Counted from the stretch's first letter, positions 27,390-37,409 are shown. The stretch: 64,000 bases of DNA from an uncultured Flavobacteriales bacterium (GCA_938075455.1 CALJHN010000009.1:1-64000), one strand, 5' to 3'. The notes: generated by a model from the sequence alone, not told the origin. Translations and numbers: made by a program.

Positions 27390-28331
27390 ATGAAGAATAT
27401 TTTAACCATTGCCCTACTATTATTAGCTTGCTCTAGTTTTAAGAGTCAACAAATAGGAATAACAAGTCAATATCTTTTAAATGACTTTTCAATAAATCCT
27501 GCAGTCGCTGGAACAAAATCTTATTCTCCTCTTTCTGTAAGTTTTAGAAGGCAATGGACTGGAATTGACGAGGCGCCTGTAACTCAGAATTTAATGTATC
27601 ACACTTCATTAGGAGAAAGTGCTGGTTTTGGCGGGCATGTTTTTAATGATGCTTCAGGACCATCGAGAAGAACAGGCTTTAATACAACATTTGCATACAA
27701 TATTAAAACAAGTAAAGAAACTAATCTTTCTTTTGGACTCTCCGGTTCTTTAACTCAGTTTTCTATAAATAGAGATCGATTAATTACTGAAATTCCTAAT
27801 GATATAGCTGTTGTAAATTTAAACAACTCACTAATTGTAGATTGTAATTTTGGGATTTACTGGTCGGGTGTCAGACATTTTGCAGGATTTTCTGCTTTCA
27901 ATTTGTTTGAAAACAAAACAGATATAACAGCTTTAACTACGCCTGTTACCAATACTTTAAATAGAGTTTTTTATACTTATGGAGGTTATAATTTTAAGAT
28001 CGGGGCAATAATTGAACTACAACCCTCAATGATTATGAGAATAATGAATAATATAGTTCAATTTGATGGCAACTTAAAACTAACAGTAAAAAATACGTAT
28101 TCATTAGCGATTTCTTACAGAAATAAGGATGCAGTTGCTTTTATTGGAGGAATCAATATAGGGACAACTACTGTTGGCTACTCTTATGATTTAGGAGTGT
28201 CAAAAATGAAGACATACAGTTCTGGAAGTCATGAAATTTTCCTGTGTTATAAACTTAAAAAAGATAATAAATCTAAAACCCCGTGGAAAAATAGAAACAG
28301 AGTTTACTCAAGCAATAGTTTGGAGAATTAA
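27390..28331 (+). CDS. Type IX secretion system membrane protein, PorP/SprF family
   Basis: The 313 residues have a signal peptide (to about residue 20) and then the family signature SQYLLNDFSINPAVAGTKSYSPLSVSFRRQWTG in its usual place. A beta-barrel of alternating strands follows. PorP/SprF proteins sit in the outer membrane and help a cognate T9SS substrate with a CHU_C/type B domain to be secreted and anchored. The gene starts 5 bp after the CHU_C-type adhesin and 12 bp before the OmpA-type gene, the usual three-gene arrangement. That pairing suggests the adhesin is its client. Confidence 0.93.
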   Translation: MKNILTIALLLLACSSFKSQQIGITSQYLLNDFSINPAVAGTKSYSPLSVSFRRQWTGIDEAPVTQNLMYHTSLGESAGFGGHVFNDASGPSRRTGFNTTFAYNIKTSKETNLSFGLSGSLTQFSINRDRLITEIPNDIAVVNLNNSLIVDCNFGIYWSGVRHFAGFSAFNLFENKTDITALTTPVTNTLNRVFYTYGGYNFKIGAIIELQPSMIMRIMNNIVQFDGNLKLTVKNTYSLAISYRNKDAVAFIGGINIGTTTVGYSYDLGVSKMKTYSSGSHEIFLCYKLKKDNKSKTPWKNRNRVYSSNSLEN

Positions 28332-28343
28332 TCTCAAATAAAA

Positions 28344-31136
28344 ATGAGAAAAATTATACTTTTTATTTTATCCCTATTTTGTTTTGGGGGAATACATAGT
28401 CAATTAAAATTAGCGGATATCCTTTTCAATAACTTTGAGTATAAAACTGCTGCAAAAATTTACAGTGAATCTAGTTCTTTGTCCCAAAAACAATTAGAAA
28501 ATCATGCTCTATGTTACTTTTACACCAATGATTTTAAAAAATCTATACCTGCTTTTAAAAAAGCACTAAAAAATAAGCCAAACGATTTTATTCTCAATTA
28601 TAATTACAGTACTTCTTTAAAAAGTACAGGTAAATATAAAAGCGCAAAAAAAATATTAACTGATTTACATCTTAAGGATTCTCTAAATAAGCGAATTGTT
28701 CTTGATCTTGAAAGTATTAATTATCTTGAAAAGTTGGATACTTCCAAGACCTTAAAAAGGTTAGCCAACTTTAACATAATAAACACTGCATCTTCTGAAT
28801 TTTCACCATCTTTTTTTGACGAAGGAATTTATTACATTGCAGAAAAAGGAAATAAAAAATCCTTAACTAACAATATAAGTTTAGTCTCAAATAACGACTC
28901 CTTAACTATAAAGGAGAAAAAAGAATTTACCGAAAAATTAAATTCAATTCTGTCTTTTGGAAATACTATTTCTACTAGGACGTATGTAAATAAAGTAGAT
29001 TTAAATATTCCTATGCTTTTCACAAGTATTATTGACTCAGTTCCCGACTCAACAGTTTTAAGAAATGAAGAAATAATTTCACACAAAAATTTTAATGTAA
29101 CTAGTTTTGATGTTGAAAATTCAAATGATAAAATATTTTACACTAGACATCCATACCTAACAAATTCGAATACTGGGGCATCATTAAATCCTTTAATTTA
29201 TAGAGGTAAAATAGACTCTGAAAAGAAAAAAATTATTTATAGAAGGCGTATTCCAGTTAGATTTTTGTCTAGTTCAGCAGGATCGGGAGAAGTTTGTGTG
29301 ACTGCAGATGGGGAAACAATTTATTTTGTTTCTGATAAGAAAAAAGGATTTGGACAAACAGATATTTATATGTCTCATAAAACAAAATCTGGCAAATGGG
29401 GAAGAGCTATTAATCTTGGGCCATTAGTCAACTCACCTTACAGAGAGGAGTCACCAAGAATTTACGATGATAGTATTCTTTACTTTTCTTCAAACGGATT
29501 TCCTGGATATGGAAAAGCAGATATTTTTAAATGTAAAATTATTAAAGACAGCGTATACGATGTTAAACACTTGCCTTACCCCATTAATTCTAATGGAGAC
29601 GATATTCATTTTGTCCTACATCCATTTGACGAAAGTATTGCAATACTAAACTCTAATAGATCTACAGGCAAAGGAGAGGAAGATATTTATTTTGCTCATA
29701 TGGTTCCTATTTCACCTTACGTTAAAGGATATGTTAGATTAAATAGCGATAGCAGCCTTCAAAAAAATACAACTGTTAGACTTTTAAACAAAGATAATGA
29801 AGAAATACAACAGTTTCAAACCGGAGCTTCTGGTAAATATAGGTTTAGTCTCAAAAAAAATAAACTTTATAAGGTAGTTGCTACTAAGAAAAATTTTTAT
29901 GGAGATACACTTGTAATATCTGATTCAACGCTATTTAGGCATGAAAGAAGAGATATTACTTTAAAAGGAGATAAAACAATTCAAGGTTATACAGTAAAAA
30001 GAAGTAATAATGAAAGAGTGCCAAATGTTAAAATAGAGATTAGTACTGGAATTAGATCTAAAAAATTATCTATTTATTCTGACGAGAATGGTTACTACCA
30101 GTTTGCTTTTAACAAAGACTCAATGTTATTGTTAGAGGGTTTAAGTGATAGTTTGTGGGGTTCTAAAGAATTCTTTATAGATTCTAATTATTTATTTAAA
30201 AAAAAGCAGAACTTAAAACTTGATCCACTTTACAAAGAATTCAAGGTAAAAGTTCTTGATGAAGAAACCAAAGAAATTCAGGCCGATGCTAATGTGTATT
30301 TAATAAATATTGAAGGAAATAAAATTGATTCTGCGCTTACTGACTCTACTGGACATGTATATTTTAATTTGAAAACAGCCGAAGATTACGAGATGCATGC
30401 ATTTAAAGGAAAAGCAGACGGCATAGCTAATATTCATACTAGTCTTTTAGCAAAAAACATTAAAGATATCGATGTATACATAACAAAGAACTATATTCCA
30501 GCTATTGGAAAAATTATTGACACAGATTCTAAAGAGTCTTTGGATTCTGTAAAAATTACAATTATAGATTCTACAACCAATGCTAAAGATTTACAATTAA
30601 CCAATAAGTTAGGTGATTTTGAATTGCACATTCATAAAAATAATATTTACTACTTAATTATTGAAAAAAGAAATTATTTCACCAAGACTATAATTCTAAA
30701 TATTGGAGATTCTAATCCTGAAATTATTGACTTAAATATGGAACATAATCTTAGCTTGAAAAAATCAGGATTCATTATTGAGCCCATTTATTTTGACTTT
30801 AAAAGCCATAAAATTACAAAAGAATCAAAGTTGGAATTAGATAAACTGGCTGCGTTTATGAAAAATAATAAAAATGAGTCCATTACAATATTTGGCTATA
30901 CTGATTGTCAAGGGTCTGAAGAATATTTATTAAAAAATTACAATAAACTTTTAGGAAAAAATAGAGGAATTTCTGTAAGAAGATACTTACACGCCAAAGG
31001 TATTCCAAATTCTAGAGTTGATGTCATTGGAAGAGGAAGTGTAAACTTTCTAAATTCGTGTTTCACTGCTGAAAGTTGTACAGATCAAGAACACAGAGAA
31101 AATAGAAGATGTGAATTTCAGTTAAATGATCAATAG
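28344..31136 (+). CDS. OmpA family protein with TPR, PD40 and carboxypeptidase-like regulatory domains
   Basis: The 930 residues contain a signal peptide (to about 20), TPR-like helices (about 25-130), PD40/WD40-like beta-propeller repeats (about 310-450, with GSGEVCVTADGETIYFVSDKKKGFG) and two or more CarboxypepD_reg-like modules (about 455-780). The C-terminal OmpA peptidoglycan-binding domain (about 810-930) has PIYFDFKSHKIT and VIGRGSVNFLNSC. It probably anchors the T9SS adhesin machinery to peptidoglycan in the periplasm. It follows PorP/SprF in the same operon. Related proteins in this phylum (PorE-like) contribute to T9SS, but orthology cannot be claimed from sequence alone. Confidence 0.87.
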   Translation: MRKIILFILSLFCFGGIHSQLKLADILFNNFEYKTAAKIYSESSSLSQKQLENHALCYFYTNDFKKSIPAFKKALKNKPNDFILNYNYSTSLKSTGKYKSAKKILTDLHLKDSLNKRIVLDLESINYLEKLDTSKTLKRLANFNIINTASSEFSPSFFDEGIYYIAEKGNKKSLTNNISLVSNNDSLTIKEKKEFTEKLNSILSFGNTISTRTYVNKVDLNIPMLFTSIIDSVPDSTVLRNEEIISHKNFNVTSFDVENSNDKIFYTRHPYLTNSNTGASLNPLIYRGKIDSEKKKIIYRRRIPVRFLSSSAGSGEVCVTADGETIYFVSDKKKGFGQTDIYMSHKTKSGKWGRAINLGPLVNSPYREESPRIYDDSILYFSSNGFPGYGKADIFKCKIIKDSVYDVKHLPYPINSNGDDIHFVLHPFDESIAILNSNRSTGKGEEDIYFAHMVPISPYVKGYVRLNSDSSLQKNTTVRLLNKDNEEIQQFQTGASGKYRFSLKKNKLYKVVATKKNFYGDTLVISDSTLFRHERRDITLKGDKTIQGYTVKRSNNERVPNVKIEISTGIRSKKLSIYSDENGYYQFAFNKDSMLLLEGLSDSLWGSKEFFIDSNYLFKKKQNLKLDPLYKEFKVKVLDEETKEIQADANVYLINIEGNKIDSALTDSTGHVYFNLKTAEDYEMHAFKGKADGIANIHTSLLAKNIKDIDVYITKNYIPAIGKIIDTDSKESLDSVKITIIDSTTNAKDLQLTNKLGDFELHIHKNNIYYLIIEKRNYFTKTIILNIGDSNPEIIDLNMEHNLSLKKSGFIIEPIYFDFKSHKITKESKLELDKLAAFMKNNKNESITIFGYTDCQGSEEYLLKNYNKLLGKNRGISVRRYLHAKGIPNSRVDVIGRGSVNFLNSCFTAESCTDQEHRENRRCEFQLNDQ

Positions 31137-31192
31137 TAACTAAGATTTAATAAAAAAAATTAAAATGTATTTTCCATTTTAAGGATATACAT

Positions 31193-31200
31193 TACTTTCG
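31193..31200 (+). promoter_or_regulatory. Putative -7 box (TTCG variant) upstream of gltX
   Basis: TACTTTCG differs from TAnnTTTG at one position and ends 23 bp before the gltX ATG. The identical octamer lies before the TonB-receptor gene at 44719. Confidence 0.33.
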
Positions 31201-31223
31201 CTTTTCAAATTTCTTTATATACC

Positions 31224-32759
31224 ATGTCAAAAAGAAAAGTTCGTGTAAGATTTGCTCCAAGTCCAACTGGTCCGTTACATATGGGTGGAATCAGAACTGC
31301 TTTGTATAATTACCTATTTGCTAAAAAAAACAATGGTGATTTTATTTTAAGAATTGAAGACACCGATCAAAAAAGGTATGTAAAGGGGGCAGAAAAATAT
31401 ATTATAAATGCCTTAAATTGGTGTAACCTTAAAGTAGATGAAGGTCCTGAATCCAAAGGTTCTAAGGGCCCTTACAGGCAGTCTGAAAGAAAATCACTTT
31501 ACAAAAAGTATGTAGATCAGCTTATTAAATCAGGAAACGCATATTATGCTTTCGACACAAGTGAAGAATTAGAAAAAATGAGAGAATTGGCTAAGAAAGC
31601 CAAAATGCCAAATTGGCAATACAATTCTATTTCTAGAAACTCTATGAAAAACTCTTTAACTTTATCTAGAGAGGAAGTAAAGAATAGACTTTCTAAAAAT
31701 GAATCTTGTGCCGTAAGAATAAAAATGCCAAGAAACGAGGATATAAGATTTTATGATGAGATTCGAGGGTGGGTTGTGGTAAATACCAACAATATGGACG
31801 ACAAAGTGATTTTTAAAGCTGATGGAATGCCCACTTACCATTTAGCCAACGTGGTAGACGATTATTTGATGGATATTTCTCACGTTATACGGGGAGAAGA
31901 ATGGCTTCCCTCTGCTCCATTGCATGTATTGCTATATAGATATTTGGACTGGGAAGGTGTTATGCCAAAATTTGCTCATTTACCACTAATATTAAAACCA
32001 GATGGTAATGGGAAATTAAGTAAAAGAGACGGTGACAGACTTGGATTTCCAGTTTTCCCGTTAGAATGGACCGATCCACAATCTAAAGAAGTTTCATCAG
32101 GGTACCGAGAAAAAGGATATTTTTCTGAATCATTTGTAAATATGTTGGCATTTTTGGGTTGGAATCCAGGTAATTCTAAAGAGCTTTTTACGATGGATGA
32201 ATTAATTAAAGAGTTCTCTTTAGAAAGAGTTGGGAAAAGTGGTGCAAAATTTGATCCTGAAAAAACCAAATGGTTTAATCAACAACACCTAAGAAATAAA
32301 TCTAATTCTGAACTATCCTCTTTAATATTGGAGGACTGTAAGTATGAAGTTGGTAATCAATATCTTGAGAAGGTTGCGGAGCTAATGAAAGAAAGAGCAA
32401 CATTTCACCACGAATTGCTTTCTGAAGATTACTTTTTTAAGTCATTTGAAGACTATGATCAAAAAACATTTAGAAAAAAATGGAAAAGCAATTCTATTTC
32501 TCTAGTTAATGAATTCTTTTCAGAGTTAAACTCCGTTAAACCTTTTAATGCCGAAACTATTGAAAATACTTTCAAGTCTTTCATAAAGAAAAAAGAAATT
32601 GGAATGGGGACTTTGCTACCGTGTTTGAGACTTATTTTAACTGGTAAAGGTATGGGACCATCCTTATTCTCTATAATGGAAATACTCGGTGAGAAAGAAG
32701 TAATGGATAGGTTTAAAGAAAAATCTATTTTCTTTGAAAATCTTTTTTTAAAAAAATAA
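31224..32759 (+). CDS. gltX: Glutamate-tRNA ligase
   Basis: Charges tRNA-Glu. The 511 residues show the class I HIGH motif as HMGG (from His19) in FAPSPTGPLHMGGIRTALYN, and the KMSKS motif as KLSKR (264-268). The C-terminal anticodon-binding region is helical, and the length is standard. The start ATG gives the canonical MSKRKVRVRFAPSPTG. It has its own upstream gap of 87 bp and is followed by folB after 8 bp, so the two probably form an operon. Confidence 0.97.
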   Translation: MSKRKVRVRFAPSPTGPLHMGGIRTALYNYLFAKKNNGDFILRIEDTDQKRYVKGAEKYIINALNWCNLKVDEGPESKGSKGPYRQSERKSLYKKYVDQLIKSGNAYYAFDTSEELEKMRELAKKAKMPNWQYNSISRNSMKNSLTLSREEVKNRLSKNESCAVRIKMPRNEDIRFYDEIRGWVVVNTNNMDDKVIFKADGMPTYHLANVVDDYLMDISHVIRGEEWLPSAPLHVLLYRYLDWEGVMPKFAHLPLILKPDGNGKLSKRDGDRLGFPVFPLEWTDPQSKEVSSGYREKGYFSESFVNMLAFLGWNPGNSKELFTMDELIKEFSLERVGKSGAKFDPEKTKWFNQQHLRNKSNSELSSLILEDCKYEVGNQYLEKVAELMKERATFHHELLSEDYFFKSFEDYDQKTFRKKWKSNSISLVNEFFSELNSVKPFNAETIENTFKSFIKKKEIGMGTLLPCLRLILTGKGMGPSLFSIMEILGEKEVMDRFKEKSIFFENLFLKK

Positions 32760-32767
32760 GACCCGTA

Positions 32768-33118
32768 ATGAATTGTATTAAAGTACATGGCATAAGAACG
32801 TTTTCCTTTCATGGTTGCTTAGAAGAAGAGAAAATTATCGGAGGAAATTATATTGTGAATGTGGATGTAGAATGTGATTTTAAAACTGCTGCTAAACAAG
32901 ACGATTTAACAAAAACTATTGACTACGTTGCTGTAAAAGAAATTGTTGTAAGACAAATGAGTATTAGAAGTAAGTTAATCGAATCTGTTGCCTATAATAT
33001 TGTTTATGACATTAAAAAAAACTTCTCTATGGCTAATAACTGCAGAGTAGAAATAAAAAAAATAAACCCTCCAGTTGATGGAGATATTGACTATGTGTCG
33101 GTTCTAGTAGAAGAATAA
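32768..33118 (+). CDS. folB: Dihydroneopterin aldolase
   Basis: Converts dihydroneopterin to 6-hydroxymethyl-dihydropterin and glycolaldehyde in folate synthesis. The 116 residues start with VHGIRTFSFHGCLEEEKIIGGNY, the FolB signature including the active-site Glu region. KTIDYVAVKEIV carries the substrate-binding Tyr, followed by LIESVAYNI. The length fits the family (about 120), which forms octamers. It is 8 bp after gltX, and tRNA-Cys follows 45 bp later. Confidence 0.93.
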   Translation: MNCIKVHGIRTFSFHGCLEEEKIIGGNYIVNVDVECDFKTAAKQDDLTKTIDYVAVKEIVVRQMSIRSKLIESVAYNIVYDIKKNFSMANNCRVEIKKINPPVDGDIDYVSVLVEE

Positions 33119-33163
33119 ATTGTTTATTTGACTGGAAATTGTAATTTTGTTTTTCTTTTAAAA

Positions 33164-33234
33164 GGTCTCGTGGCCGAGTGGCTAGGCAGTGGTCTGCAAA
33201 ACCATCTACATCGGTTCGAATCCGATCGAGACCT
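33164..33234 (+). tRNA. tRNA-Cys (GCA)
   Basis: A cloverleaf can be drawn. The acceptor stem GGTCTCG pairs with CGAGACC, and a D-arm follows. The anticodon loop CTGCAAA (anticodon GCA at 33196-33198) is on a GTGGT/ACCAT stem. The T-arm is ATCGG-TTCGAAT-CCGAT. The discriminator base is T, as usual for tRNA-Cys. No CCA is encoded. Confidence 0.96.
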
Positions 33235-33304
33235 CTTCTTTTAAAATTTACCTAATTAAACTATATTTATAATTTATCATCTAATTTAAAAGCTACTGCT
33301 CTAT

Positions 33305-34891
33305 ATGAGAAATATTTTTTATAGTATCGTTTTATTATTCTTTTGCTGTTCATTTATTTTGAAAAATGAACAAAGATCTAATAGAATAATAACTTTTAGT
33401 GAGCATATTGCTCCAATTTTTTATGCTAATTGTACAGGATGTCACCATAGTGGTGGAGTAGGTCCATTTTCATTAATTGATTTTCAAACTGCATATAATA
33501 ATAGAAATGCTATTCAAGGATCTGTTTTAAACGGTTATATGCCTCCTTGGCCACCAGATACCAATTACTCTAACTTCAGGCATGAAAGAATATTATCTAA
33601 TCAAGAAATAAATTTAATTAATACTTGGGTTGGTCTTGGAGCGCCAGAAGGGAATCCTAATTTAACACCAACTGCTCCAAATTACAATACTAGCGGCCCT
33701 CAATTAGGAGCTCCAGATCTTACTTTATCCGCTCCTTTTTACTCTAGCAATGCTTTTCAGAACGACGATTATGTTTGTTTTACTATTCCTAGTAATTTGT
33801 TAAATGATAAAAAAATTAGAGCTGTGGAAGTTGTACCTGGAAACTTAGCTATTGTACATCACTGTTTGGTTTATATTGATCCTTCAGGAAATTCATCGTT
33901 AGGGGTTCAAAATAACTGTATGGGACCTACTAATGGCAATTTAGTTGGGGAATTTGCCCCTGGGTCTTTACCAATTACCTATCCTGGAGATGATAATATG
34001 GCATTTGGGATGAATTTCCCTGCAAATAGTAATGTAATATTGGCTATGCATTATCCTGTTGGGTCTTTAGGAATGATAGATAGTACGAAAGTTCATTTTT
34101 ATTTTTATCCAGATCAAATAAATCAATTTAGAGAAATTGAAATAAATCCAATTATTCAAAATCTTAGTTTTTGTGTTCCTCCAAATCAAACAAAGACTGT
34201 AAATGACTCTTACCAAATACCAAACTCTTCGCCGGCTCTATCTCTTTTTGGGGTATTTCCTCATATGCATTTAATCGGGAAATCCATTGAAACTTATGGT
34301 CTAAATTCAAACGGAGATACAACTAAATTTATTAAGGTTCCTAACTGGGATTTTGAATGGCAAGGAGCTTATCATTTTAGAAAAATGCCAAAACTTGATG
34401 CTGGAAGTACTATAAAAGCTTCAGCATTTTACGACAACACATCAGCAAATTTACACAATCCAAATACTCCTCCTCAGACTATTTGTGGTGGTTTAAACAC
34501 AACCGATGAAATGTTTGTAATTTACTATCTTTTTACAGATTACATGACTGGTGATGAGAGTCTAGACTTAGATTCCTTGAGTCAAAATGGAATGACTAGT
34601 ATTGAAAATAATTATTCATACAATAATCCAATAAAAATATTTCCAAATCCTGTTGAAAAAAGTTTTACTGTAGAATCTAATTGGCCAAAAAAAGAAATTG
34701 ATAAAATTGAATTTTATAATCTTGGTGGAAATTTGATTTATTCAGAAAAAATTAATGACTTAACAAATCATCACTTTCAAAAAAATTACGATAAAAGTAA
34801 AATCTTTACTAGCTCATCTAATAAAGTTTGGTTAATTAGGATTTACCACAACAATGGAGATGTTCAGTACGGTAAAATTATAGCCAAATAA
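33305..34891 (+). CDS. Secreted cytochrome c / copper type II monooxygenase-like protein with T9SS sorting domain
   Basis: The 528 residues begin with a signal peptide. A heme-binding CTGCH (Cys43, Cys46, His47) follows in APIFYANCTGCHHSGG, and MPPWPPD is the usual distal Met region. The middle (about 130-410) resembles the copper type II ascorbate-dependent monooxygenase (PHM-like) fold, with His-rich sites VHHCLVYID, AMHYPVG and FPHMHLIGKS. The C-terminus (about 440-528) has KIFPNPVEKSFTVESN, a type A T9SS sorting domain. The heme domain may feed electrons to the copper centre. The substrate is unknown. It stands alone between tRNA-Cys and the convergent M48 gene. Confidence 0.8.
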   Translation: MRNIFYSIVLLFFCCSFILKNEQRSNRIITFSEHIAPIFYANCTGCHHSGGVGPFSLIDFQTAYNNRNAIQGSVLNGYMPPWPPDTNYSNFRHERILSNQEINLINTWVGLGAPEGNPNLTPTAPNYNTSGPQLGAPDLTLSAPFYSSNAFQNDDYVCFTIPSNLLNDKKIRAVEVVPGNLAIVHHCLVYIDPSGNSSLGVQNNCMGPTNGNLVGEFAPGSLPITYPGDDNMAFGMNFPANSNVILAMHYPVGSLGMIDSTKVHFYFYPDQINQFREIEINPIIQNLSFCVPPNQTKTVNDSYQIPNSSPALSLFGVFPHMHLIGKSIETYGLNSNGDTTKFIKVPNWDFEWQGAYHFRKMPKLDAGSTIKASAFYDNTSANLHNPNTPPQTICGGLNTTDEMFVIYYLFTDYMTGDESLDLDSLSQNGMTSIENNYSYNNPIKIFPNPVEKSFTVESNWPKKEIDKIEFYNLGGNLIYSEKINDLTNHHFQKNYDKSKIFTSSSNKVWLIRIYHNNGDVQYGKIIAK

Positions 34892-35038
34892 TTTTTTTAA
34901 TTAATAGTTTTTCGTTTTAACGATCTTTGTCCAGTTAAAAAAATAATAGAAGTTTTGGACCATTATATACTTCAATCCTTGATGACCTGTGAAAAAAAAT
35001 GGATTTGTCAGACCATTACAAAATAGTCTTTAAAGCAG

Positions 35039-36271
35039 TTATTTATTAAGAGCAGATAGTCTTTTTAAAAGTGGTGGATGAGAATAGTGAATAAATGTAT
35101 AAAATGGGTGCGGATATAGATTAGAAAGATTGTCTGCCGAAAGTTTTTTAAGCGCCAACTCCAAGGCTGCTCCGCTATAAGTAGTTTTAGCATAATTATC
35201 TGCTTCAAACTCATTTTTCCTGCTATTAATATTCATTAAAATGCTAAGTATGGTCCCAATAGGACTGTAGAGAATTCCAAAAGCAACCAAACCAAGATGA
35301 AATACCATTTCTTTACCTCCTAAAGCTTGGGATATCTCAACAACTTTAAGACAAAATTCTAACAAAAAACACATCAATCCCAATTGAGAAATTGTTAGAA
35401 CTAAAGAAGTGAATACGTGCTTTTTTTTATAATGCCCCACTTCGTGAGCTAAAACCGCCACTAATTCTTCTTCGGTGTGTTTCTCCACTAAAGTATCGTA
35501 AAGAGCAATGGTTTTTCTTGGTCCTAAACCACTAAAAAAGGCATTGGCTTTAGAGGAACGTTTTGAACCATCTATGATATAAATATTCTTTAGTGAATAA
35601 CCTACTTTTTTTGTGTAGGATTCTATTTTTTCTCTTAAACTGCCCGTTTCCAAAGGTGTTAACTTATTAAAAATAGGAACTATTAAGTCTGCATAAAACA
35701 TATTTACTAGTAGTATTATAATTGAGAGGGAGAGCCAAAGCCAAACCCAAAAACCATTTTCTAGTAAGGAAACAATATAGATTGCTCCAAATAATAAAAT
35801 TCCACCAATTACTAATGTTAGAAGATACCCTTTTACCTTGTCGAAAACAAAAGTTTTAACTGTCGTTTTATTGAATCCGTATTTTTCCTCAATGACAAAG
35901 GTGTTATAGCAGCTAAATGGAATGCTAATAAAATCGATCAAAATAAAAAGTAATAGAAAAAAAATACCTGATTTTAAAAACGGAAAATCATAGTAATGAG
36001 AAATAAAATTATCAAGCCAACCATAGCCTTCAAAGACTAAAAATAATAGGGTTATTAAAGTGCTTAGTGTACTTGAAATTAGATTAATTTTCCCTTTTTC
36101 AATAGAATAGTTTTTTGCCTTTAAATATTTATCTTCATCATAATAATCTTTCATGATCGGAGGAATTTCTGTTTTCCAATTTTTGCCATTAACAAAATCT
36201 AAAACCGTTGAAAATAGATAGTTAAAAACAACCAATCCTATGATTAAATAAAGCCAATTTTCTGCTGTCAT
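35039..36271 (-). CDS. M48 family metallopeptidase (Ste24-type)
   Basis: The 410 residues have an N-terminal multi-pass membrane region (about 1-200, typical of the Peptidase_M48_N domain). The zinc motif HEVGH lies at 276-280, with a further ligand Glu in NEFEADNYA. GSKRSSKANAFFSGLGPRKTI is the Ste24/CAAX-protease signature. In bacteria such enzymes degrade or process membrane proteins in envelope quality control; they do not process prenylated substrates. The gene follows the PfkB kinase gene by 10 bp, so they are cotranscribed. The 147-bp gap before its 3' end shows no recognisable feature. Confidence 0.93.
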   Translation of the reverse strand: MTAENWLYLIIGLVVFNYLFSTVLDFVNGKNWKTEIPPIMKDYYDEDKYLKAKNYSIEKGKINLISSTLSTLITLLFLVFEGYGWLDNFISHYYDFPFLKSGIFFLLLFILIDFISIPFSCYNTFVIEEKYGFNKTTVKTFVFDKVKGYLLTLVIGGILLFGAIYIVSLLENGFWVWLWLSLSIIILLVNMFYADLIVPIFNKLTPLETGSLREKIESYTKKVGYSLKNIYIIDGSKRSSKANAFFSGLGPRKTIALYDTLVEKHTEEELVAVLAHEVGHYKKKHVFTSLVLTISQLGLMCFLLEFCLKVVEISQALGGKEMVFHLGLVAFGILYSPIGTILSILMNINSRKNEFEADNYAKTTYSGAALELALKKLSADNLSNLYPHPFYTFIHYSHPPLLKRLSALNK

Positions 36272-36281
36272 TTAAAGTTAA

Positions 36282-37193
36282 TTATTTAAACCTTACTAGA
36301 TTTTTAAATTCATTAATCCTTTCCTCAATTTGAGAATTATCTAGTTCTATTAACTTCTCAATACCAAATTTTTCTACAGTAAATGAAGCCATTGCTGAAC
36401 CTACAATAATTGCTTTTTTCATAGCTTCCCAATCAATAGTATCACAGCTAGAAAGGTGGCCGACAAAACCACCTGCAAATGTGTCCCCAGCACCAGTTGG
36501 GTCAAAAACTTCTTCCAATGGAAGGGCTGGTGCATAAAAAATATTATTGTCGCCAAATAATAAAGCACCATGTTCTCCTTTTTTGATAATAAGATATCTA
36601 GGTCCCATTTCAAGAATTATTTTAGCTGCTTTTCTAAGAGAATTAACTCCTGAAAGTAATCTAGCTTCTTCATCATTAATTGTTAATACATCTATTTCTT
36701 TAATTACCTTCTTCAAATCATCCATGGCAATTTCCATCCAAAAATTCATAGTATCAAGAACAATTAATTTTGGACGTGTTTCCATTTGCTGAATTACTTT
36801 CATTTGAACTGAAGGAGTTAGGTTTCCAAGCATTAGAATATCACAGTCTTGGTAACTATTTGGCACTATAGGGTCAAATGATTCTAAAACGTTGAGCTGT
36901 GTATCCAAGGTGTCTCTTGTATTCATGTCTTGGTGGTATTTTCCAGACCAAAAGAAAGTTTTTTCGCCATTTTTTATTTGAAGTCCTTCGATGTTAATTC
37001 CTCTTTCTTTGAAAAGTGCTATGGTTTCGTTTGGAAAATCTTCTCCAACTACCGAAATTAGATGAGGGGAATTATTAAAATAAGCAGCAGAAAGACTTAT
37101 GTAGGTACATGCTCCTCCTACAATTTTATCAGTTTTTCCAAATGGAGTTTCAATTGCATCAAAGGCAACAGTTCCAACACTAACAATTTTCAT
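36282..37193 (-). CDS. PfkB family sugar/nucleoside kinase
   Basis: The 303-residue ribokinase-fold protein has the N-terminal GGACTYISLSAAYF region and the C-terminal PfkB signature DPTGAGDTFAGGF, with catalytic Asp237 and the anion hole. The substrate is not evident. Many Bacteroidota encode a similar stand-alone kinase of unknown specificity. A TATATTTG box at 37210-37217 on the same strand suggests the promoter. The M48 gene follows after 10 bp. Confidence 0.88.
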   Translation of the reverse strand: MKIVSVGTVAFDAIETPFGKTDKIVGGACTYISLSAAYFNNSPHLISVVGEDFPNETIALFKERGINIEGLQIKNGEKTFFWSGKYHQDMNTRDTLDTQLNVLESFDPIVPNSYQDCDILMLGNLTPSVQMKVIQQMETRPKLIVLDTMNFWMEIAMDDLKKVIKEIDVLTINDEEARLLSGVNSLRKAAKIILEMGPRYLIIKKGEHGALLFGDNNIFYAPALPLEEVFDPTGAGDTFAGGFVGHLSSCDTIDWEAMKKAIIVGSAMASFTVEKFGIEKLIELDNSQIEERINEFKNLVRFK

Positions 37194-37209
37194 AATTAAA
37201 TTTTTCAGG

Positions 37210-37217
37210 CAAATATA
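37210..37217 (-). promoter_or_regulatory. Putative -7 box of the PfkB-M48 operon
   Basis: On the minus strand TATATTTG matches TAnnTTTG exactly and lies 16 bp before the kinase ATG. No clear TTG is seen at -33. Confidence 0.42.
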
Positions 37218-37322
37218 GCATTTGAAATAGGTCTTAAAAATATATTTATCGAAATTGATAAAATAAAAAATAAGAGTTATTGGATAAATTCAAACTTTGA
37301 TGTAATATTGCAGACCAAAATT

Positions 37323-37396
37323 GCTTCTTTAGCTCAGTTGGTTAGAGCATCTGACTGTTAATCAGAGGGTCCTTGGTTCGAGCCCAAGAAGAAGCG
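37323..37396 (+). tRNA. tRNA-Asn (GTT)
   Basis: The acceptor GCTTCTT pairs with AAGAAGC, and the D-arm is GCTCAGTTGGTTAGAGC. The anticodon stem TCTGA/TCAGA carries loop CTGTTAA (anticodon GTT at 37357-37359). The T-arm is CTTGG-TTCGAGC-CCAAG, with discriminator G. CCA is not encoded. Confidence 0.96.
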
Positions 37397-37409
37397 CAAT
37401 GAGAATTAA

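Noticed and set aside
34892-35038. Possible small gene or RNA in the gap after the monooxygenase-like gene
   Set aside because: There is no open frame of useful length and no stable structure or promoter that I could see.
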